From contig JADNYJ010000004.1 of the NCBI GenBank assembly GCA_015501075.1, positions 558,001-622,000 on the forward strand: a stretch of 64,000 bases of DNA, written 5' to 3'. The number at the start of each line of letters is the position of its first letter. Within the stretch, counting starts at the first letter, position 1. Positions 57,961-64,000 of the stretch are shown here, one piece after another. The position numbers and the translations under genes are program-made. The DNA is from Gymnopilus junonius. Lineage: Eukaryota > Basidiomycota > Agaricomycetes > Agaricales > Galerinaceae. The notes beneath the pieces are model-generated. The model saw nothing but the letters and a program-made list of their open reading frames with translations, was not told the origin of the DNA and searched no databases.

Positions 57961-60678
57961 ATGTCTCCCATCTACATAGACGAAGCCACAGGCTCAGATA
58001 CCACCGGCCAAGGCACTATCGAGGCGCCATACCAGTCCCTCGCCTTTGCCGTGTACAAAAACCCCTCAGAGAGCGAGGGCGAAGGCGCTCCGAAATTCCA
58101 GATCAGAAAATCTCCTGAGGAGGCGTACGACGAGCCTACGCAGTCTTCGCTCAAGAAGGCAAAGAAGAATGCAGCTGGTATCGAGAAGAAGTTGAAGAAG
58201 GAGGAAGAAAGAGCCGAGAAGGAGGCGAAGGAGAAGGGTGAGGAAAAGGAGAAAAGAGAAAGGATCTTGGAGGAGAGCAGGAAGATTGTGTTAGTTGAGG
58301 ATGGGGGTCTCCCCAAAGCCACCAAGGTCGATTTTTTTTTCTCCGACTTCAAAGATGATTTTTCTAATCGACAAAAAATCTACTGTTTGATTTCAACAGG
58401 CCAAGATCGCCCAGCTTACTGATCTGCGATCCAAACGAGTTCGCATCTTTGGATGGGTCCATCGTCTGCGTGATCAAAAGGGCATCATCTTCCTCGTCGT
58501 CAGAGATGGCACGGGATACCTCCAAACCGTGTTATCAGGCAAAGTTGTGCGTCCTCGATCTTTTTGGTCGTGTGATAGGACTGTAGAAGCTGATTTATCG
58601 GTTGATCTTGTCTTCACTACTGTCTTCGATTACGCTTAGGCACAAACATATGAAGCTCTGACTCTGACCCTCGAGTCATCCGTTGAACTCGTCGGAACGC
58701 TTCAGGAAGTACCGGAAGGAAAAACCGCACCCGGTGGACACGAGCTTGTGGTTGATTACTGGCGCGTCGTCGGTGCGGCTCCAGGTGCCGAAGATGCGTT
58801 CACCAACAGATTGAACGAAGTAAGGATCTATCCATCTATATTTCCCATCTTCATCACTAACTTGTTTCTTACCACAAGAAATCCGATCCATCCATCCAAG
58901 CCGACCTCCGACACCTCGTACTCCGAGGTGAAACAGCCTCTTCCGTCCTGCGCCTGCGCGCCTATCTCCTCTCTGCCTTCCGAGAATCTCTGACTTCGGA
59001 AAGCCTGATCGAAGTGACGCCTCCATGCTTAGTACAGACCCAGGTCGAGGGAGGCGCTACGCTGTTCAAGTTGGATTATTATGGGCAACCAGCATTCCTT
59101 ACCCAGAGCTCACAACTGTATTTGGAGACGTGCTTGCCAAGTCTTGGGGATGTGTTCTGCGTCCAAGAGAGTTTCAGAGCTGAGAACAGGTTTGTATTGG
59201 GTTTTAATTCTATTTTATTTGGAAGAGTACTGACCGGCTCATGTTCTGGATAGTCATACGAGACGTCATCTGAGTGAATACACCCACTTGGAGGCTGAAC
59301 TTGCGTTTATCACGTTTGACGATCTCATGGGGCACATCGAGGAAATCGTACGTCCCCCCACCCGTCCACCTCCACCTCCATCTCACGTGTCCCAATTATT
59401 CAGATCTGCAAAACCGTCGACACGCTCCTCGCCAACTCCACCGCCGCAGCACTCATCAAACACCTCAACCCCAACTTCATCGCGCCCTCACGACCTTTCA
59501 TGCGCCTCTCCTACGTCGACGCCATCACATGGCTGAACGAGCACAAGATCCTGCACCCCGCCGAAGACGCCGAGGGCAACACCGTCAAAGACGAGCAGGG
59601 CAACGCGGTGATGGTCGAGCATAGAGTCGGAGACGACATCGCCGAGGCTGCTGAGAGGCAGATGACGGATATCATTGGGCAGCCGATTTTCTTGCATGGG
59701 TTCCCGGCTGAACTCAAGGCGTTTTATATGAAGAAGGTGCCGAAGAAGGAGGGGGAGAGTGGGGAGCATACGTTCACGGAGAGCTGTGATTTGCTCATGC
59801 CGAACGTCGGAGAGATCGTTGGTGAGTCTGCTTTCTTTTTACTTTATTTCTTGGTTTACTCTCTCCATTTTATTTTATTTTCCTATTTTCCTATTCATTT
59901 TGATTTTTCGGTGTTCGGGTCGTCCCGAAGGACGGATCAGATGCTTTACGCAATCGAGCGCAGGACTTTGCGCACCTTTCTTATTCCCGTGATCTCTACG
60001 TTCTGACAGATGTTCTCCCCCCCATTCGCATAATTTTCCCTTTCGGTCATCCCGGGTATAAATCAATCAGACCCTTCTTTTTTCTTCTCCCTTTATCGAT
60101 TTTTCCTTATGGACCAACACGACTAGCGGTGGTTGACCCTGTAGATCGCTAAGATCGGCTTTCATGTTCATCCTCCGTCACCTCATCGCACCTCACTGGA
60201 TCACATCATCACACCTGTTTTTATCATTCATTTCATATTGTTATTCTTGGAAAAATGCCTCATCCCCTTTTCTCTTTTTCATTTTCATCATACTGATGTA
60301 TTTCTGAATTCATAAATTTAGGTGGATCGATGAGGATCGCAGACATGGAAGAGCTCCTAGCTGCGTATAAACGTGAAGGAATCGATCCTGAACCCTACTA
60401 CTGGTTCACCGACCAGAGGAAGTACGGTACTTGCGAGCATGGTGGGTATGGGTTGGGCGTTGAGGTCGGTTCCCTTGGGGGTTTTCTATGTCGTGTTGGA
60501 CTTATGACTAATTTTCTTTTTCTTTCAAAAATAGCGTTTCCTCGCGTGGCTTGCGAACAGGTACACTGTGCGCGAATGTTCCTTATATCCAAGGTCTGTA
60601 TCATCATTCTCGTTTGACGTCCTTGGTATTGACGCCACTTCATTTTTCGACAGATGGCCTGGCCGTGCTACCCCTTAA
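57961..60678 (+). CDS. DED81: asparaginyl-tRNA synthetase, cytosolic
   Basis: This class II synthetase charges tRNA(Asn) with asparagine in the cytosol. Nine exons (57961-58326, 58400-58546, 58640-58819, 58879-59189, 59254-59347, 59404-59821, 60322-60464, 60535-60593, 60654-60678) encode 580 residues. All phases close without repair. An N-terminal extension of about 120 residues, with a Lys/Glu-rich helix, is typical of eukaryotic cytosolic AsnRS. The OB-fold anticodon-binding domain follows ([15 protein letters not shown]). The catalytic core shows motif 2 (F-R-A-E-N-S-H-T-R-R-H, about residues 330-340) and motif 3 (G-L-G-V-E-R-F, about 549-555). The ending [11 protein letters not shown] is also diagnostic. 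Intron 6 (59822-60321) is 500 bp, far longer than the others. There is no mitochondrial leader. The gene is intact. Confidence 0.97.
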
Positions 60679-60909
60679 GATGTCAAGCTCTCAAAGTCCA
60701 GTCCAGTTTGAGTGTTGAGCGTTTTCCGAGTAGATCTTTTCAGTAATCTTAGAACGGAAAAGTAGAAAGTAAATTGCTTCAGCCTGTATCTCGTTGGTTT
60801 GTTGGTTGTCGTATTTTGTTAGTTTGCTGGTTTATCAAGTGTCGTCCCAATGCAATCCAATAATTTAATAGAAAGAAAGAAAGTACAGTAAATAAAGCTA
60901 TGTATTCAT

Positions 60910-62103
60910 TCATTCCAAAGCACACCCATACACCTCTTTCGCCACCCTCCTCCAATTCTCCCTATCAATTGCAAATGCCTCTGCATAGTCCACCTCGAGA
61001 TGATGCAGTCTCTTGCCTGCAATAACCAGACTGTGCAGGGGTTCCCCGAATTTCTCTGGGGGCAGTCGAGGAGTTCTTGTAGAGTACCAGCGACGATACG
61101 CTCGTTTTCGGGTCCGCCGCCGACGCGGGAGAGGGCAATGGCGAGTGTATTGCTGGGGTTGAGGATGCCTTCGTTTCGTGCGATTCGGTGTAGATAAGTT
61201 GGGAGACAGCGGTGGGGATGGACATGTATCGTGGTGGTTCGTATATCTTGCGACCTCTGCGATTCAATCAAGACCACATGTTATTTAAAGATCAAATGAA
61301 ATCATTTGCTTACCTAGCTAGATTCTCCTCACTCTGCTCTTTGACTTTGATGTCCAGAAGTACGAGCGTGTGCATTCCTAGGCTGACGTTTTCTTTAATC
61401 CTGTCGTAAAAACTGTCGGGTTTCCATGTGTCGGTGAAGAACACCAATGAGACGGTTTGGCCGAAATTGTAGAGCTGGAGACCGCAGGCGCCCATGGCGT
61501 TCATGATGGATGCGTTGTGGATTATCCGGGTGGGGATGCGGAGGGAGCGGGCTCGGAGGAGGATGTCGGTGTGGGTCGTTGCTCTGCATGGTTCAGAGGG
61601 GCAGGGTACAAATTCAGACGAGGGACGCGGATCAAATTTTAGGAAAGAAAGGACGGGATGGACGCGCACCCAAATGGATCGCCGACGACGAGAAGAGAGA
61701 CATCTTCGGTATCAGCATTGTGTAATATCTCATCGCTCTGGGTCTCCACCATATCACGATCGGCGAGAATGACGGGCTTTTCATAGAACGCTTCCTGATA
61801 GGGTGTGATTTAATTTGGGGTCGGATGGGGAAAGAGGGAGGGTGAGTCGGGTTTGACGGGAGGTGTGGACGCACCAGACGGTCTTTGTCTATCATCAAGA
61901 TGCTGGTGTAGGCTTCGAGATAGACGCGTGACGATGACTTGATGGCCTGGTGCGCAAACAGAAACAGCATATGTCAGTCAGATGGCAGCAAAGATTCGGG
62001 CTGAGCGGACAAAGGGTCTGGAGTAGATGCAGATGCTCACCTGCAGCCCGCGAAGGGTAATGTCCTGTTCATCTGAGAGCCCCAGTCCGATGATATACAG
62101 CAT
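60910..62103 (-). CDS. DPH5: diphthine methyl ester synthase (two 1-bp breaks)
   Basis: DPH5 uses S-adenosylmethionine to methylate the modified histidine of elongation factor 2 in diphthamide synthesis. Five exons on the minus strand are seen: 62103-62041, 61946-61875, 61794-61670, 61583-61314 and 61256-60910. Two missing bases, near 61183 and in the C run (G on the + strand) at 61058-61062, must be restored in the last exon. The protein is then 292 residues, the usual size. Diagnostic stretches are [62 protein letters not shown] and [16 protein letters not shown]. The restored tail ([20 protein letters not shown]) matches the family. It is head-to-head with the F-box gene, 254 bp apart. Confidence 0.93.
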
Positions 62104-62357
62104 TTGTCCTGCAGGCTGAGCGCGCAATTCGCGTAGATGGTGATGAGAAGATGCTGATAGTCAACTTTCCTTCCCCTCAGCATCAGCGCTATATATAGCA
62201 CACCTGGCCGGATCACCTTCAATCTCGGTTTGCTCGGTGAACGCTTTTGGTCGCAGCCCTCTTCGTTGTGCCCTTCAGAAATCAACAGGCGTTTATAAAG
62301 CTCCTGATATCTCCTGTGCAAATGTGCGTTTCCTTTCCTCCCCTTGCTTCATGTCGC
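62104..62357. promoter_or_regulatory. bidirectional promoter between DPH5 and the F-box gene
   Basis: The two start codons face away from each other 254 bp apart, so both promoters must lie here. A palindromic TATA element, GCTATATATAGC at 62188-62199, reads the same on both strands, about 85 bp from the DPH5 start and about 160 bp from the F-box start. If the F-box gene starts at the upstream ATG at 62322 the interval is even shorter. Confidence 0.5.
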
Positions 62358-64000
62358 ATGTCCCCTTTGCGAGCTCATCGTAATCACTTCAGGGCGCCCT
62401 TCCAGGATTTGCCGCTCGATATCCTGCATCCCATCCTCTCTCAGCTGTCGGATCGAAAGGACTGGCATGCGTGCACCCTCGTGAGCAAGGCGTTCTCCAG
62501 GGTTTCCACCCCGTTCTTGTATAGGACTTTAGATTCCAGGATTATTTCAAAAGTGAGTCGTCTACTGACTGCACGAGACAGTGATGGGCAGATGGCTACA
62601 GCTGTGGGATTTGGGCTGCTCATTGTCTCCCACAGTAGTACATTTACATTGAGCAGTGCAGGAATATTGACTGTGTCGTTTACAGACGTTGGTACACCAT
62701 CCGAGTACGACTCTCCTACGACGACCCGACCTCGCCCTCCACGTCCGTCGAGTCACAGAAACAGGTAAGCAGCCTTATTCCCCATCGGATTTTTATCACA
62801 ATCTCCTTGTCAAACGCGCCACTTTTCTACCGAAGTTTTTCGAATTTTCCTTTTTCTTCTCTCTGACGGAGATTTCTCTATTGCATAATCTCAAGTATAC
62901 GCACGTCGTGCCCTTCCGGTGGTGCAATGCAATCGTAATTCGGATGCGTTTGTAATTCCTGCTGGACGGTCGATTTCCTCCGACAGAAAAGGCCACGCTG
63001 AAATCGCTTTCTTTCTCATCCCCTGCTAAATTGCCAAGCCCATTGGCCACTTCCGCTTTGCCCTCTGAAGCCATCTGACCTCAATAACTGACGTCATGCC
63101 CCTTTATACAGGCGCCATTCACCGGGGCATGCTTGTGCGCTACCCGAACATCACAAAAGACACCCTCGCCGCGCTCGCTCTCTGCGCGAACCTCTCCTCG
63201 CTCACCTGGATCGATGACACGTCCTCCACCCACGCCACGCTCCTCCTCTCCTTCCTCGACGTCATCCGCGCGCTTCCCGTCCGCGAGCTCACCATCCGCA
63301 CGCACAGCGATCTCGGGGAAGACGTATGGTCCCAGCTCATCACCCTCACCGGCCTGCGCAAGGTATCCATCTGGTGCATGGAAGGCCCGCCCCGAGTACT
63401 CCAAGGCTGGTCGGAGCCACTAGGCAGCACCCTAACCCATCTAGAGCTGGGAGTCAGTGCATTTTTGTATCCTTGTTCGGAACGTACGTGTTAATTCCTT
63501 TTGGTTGGTGAAATTCCACATTTCTTTAGAGATGTGCTGGCGTGCCACCGACTATACTCATCACAGTGCTCTCGCAACTTCCTCTCTTGAAGGATCTCAG
63601 GCTCAAGGGCGCCCCGGCGAGTTCGATACCGACGATTTTGACCTACCTCCCGAATTTGCAGAGTTTGGATACGGAGTACCTCCTCTCGGGGTCGGGGGCG
63701 TATTATAGCAGTAAACGGCCGGCGTTTAGGTATACCAAGCATAATAAGCATGTCGATGAGCTTCTCGCAGACTATGACGATGAAGAAGACGAGTTTGAAT
63801 CGGAAGAGGAAGAAGAATCGCTGCTGCCCATCCTACGCTCGCTCACCGTGCGCACGAGTTCCATGGACAACTTTGGCCCGCAGAAGCTCTGGGGATGGAT
63901 TCAGGACCTCGTGCCCCGCCCTGGCCTCGAAAAGTTCAAATTGCACGCGTTCACGTTTAATATGGGTTACACGGGTATTCCGAGGATGTTCATTCTGGAG
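62358..64000 (+). CDS. F-box/LRR protein, cut by the window end
   Basis: Four exons are visible (62358-62552, 62686-62764, 63112-63452, 63530 to beyond 64000), giving about 362 residues before the window ends. The N-terminal F-box is clear: PFQDLPLDILHPILSQLSDR, then W-H-A-C-T-L-V-S-K-A-F-S-R-V-S-T-P-F-L-Y-R-T-L. Leucine-rich repeat-like segments follow (LAALALCANLSSLTW, LPLLKDLRLKGAP, LTYLPNLQSLDTEYL) and a strongly acidic stretch (YDDEEDEFESEEEEES). This architecture is typical of SCF substrate receptors in agaricomycetes. The start at 62358 is preferred because it lies just before the F-box, but an in-frame ATG at 62322 would add 12 residues. No repair is needed in the visible part; the 3' end lies outside the window. 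Confidence 0.8.

Noticed and set aside
1..64000. Search for transposons, tRNAs, CRISPR arrays and a secondary-metabolite cluster
   Set aside because: No reverse transcriptase, transposase, terminal repeats, tRNA-like fold or repeat-spacer array was seen. A lone glycosyltransferase without a core biosynthetic enzyme is not enough to call a cluster.

Overview
The window looks like nuclear DNA of a filamentous basidiomycete, most likely a mushroom-forming agaricomycete. Genes are packed on both strands and split by many short introns, mostly about 50-70 bp with GT..AG ends and CTNAY-like branch points. The gene content also fits: BTB proteins, F-box proteins, GT1 glycosyltransferases, OPT and SulP transporters, small secreted proteins. 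No rRNA, tRNA, CRISPR array or intact transposon was recognised.

Layout. 1-3.4 kb: no supportable gene. 3.5-6.4 kb: SulP sulfate permease. 7.3-8.6 kb: secreted protein of unknown function. 9.8-11.9 kb: GT1 UDP-glycosyltransferase. 12.4-14.1 kb: membrane DnaJ protein. 14.5-18.9 kb (-): very long disordered protein ending in a BTB domain. 19.2-20.9 kb (-): nuclear-type protein with a possible Sld7/MTBP-like C-terminus. 21.7-23.1 kb: second copy of the secreted protein, with the same eight-exon structure as the first. 23.7-26.9 kb and 27.6-28.4 kb (-): two unrecognised proteins. 29.2-29.9 kb (-): LYR-like protein. 30.4-31.3 kb (-): ribosomal protein uL1/L10a. 31.7-35.1 kb: three small unknowns, one a four-helix membrane protein. 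35.6-37.7 kb (-): tandem BTB paralogues. 37.7-43.6 kb: gene desert. 43.7-50.6 kb: long disordered exon, a T-rich 2.3 kb gap and an OPT oligopeptide transporter, possibly all one gene. 52.0-53.1 kb: F-box protein. 54-56.3 kb: decayed iminopeptidase-like pseudogene. 56.8 kb: cysteine-rich small secreted protein. 58.0-60.7 kb: cytosolic asparaginyl-tRNA synthetase. 60.9-62.1 kb (-): diphthine synthase DPH5. 62.4 kb to the end: F-box/LRR protein cut by the window edge.

The strongest pattern is technical but decides the annotation. At least 24 breaks interrupt otherwise clean coding exons in nine genes, including housekeeping genes (OPT, DPH5). Every one is repaired by adding exactly one base, never by removing one. 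Exon lengths and intron phases then close exactly. This is what uncorrected single-base deletions in an assembly look like, not natural decay. Gene models below assume it; all coordinates are those of the sequence as given.

The genes do not form one obvious pathway. They mix core translation functions (uL1, AsnRS, DPH5), nutrient transport (SulP, OPT), secreted proteins and expanded BTB/F-box adaptor families. The best candidate for something undescribed is the pair of paralogous secreted proteins at 7.3 and 21.7 kb.
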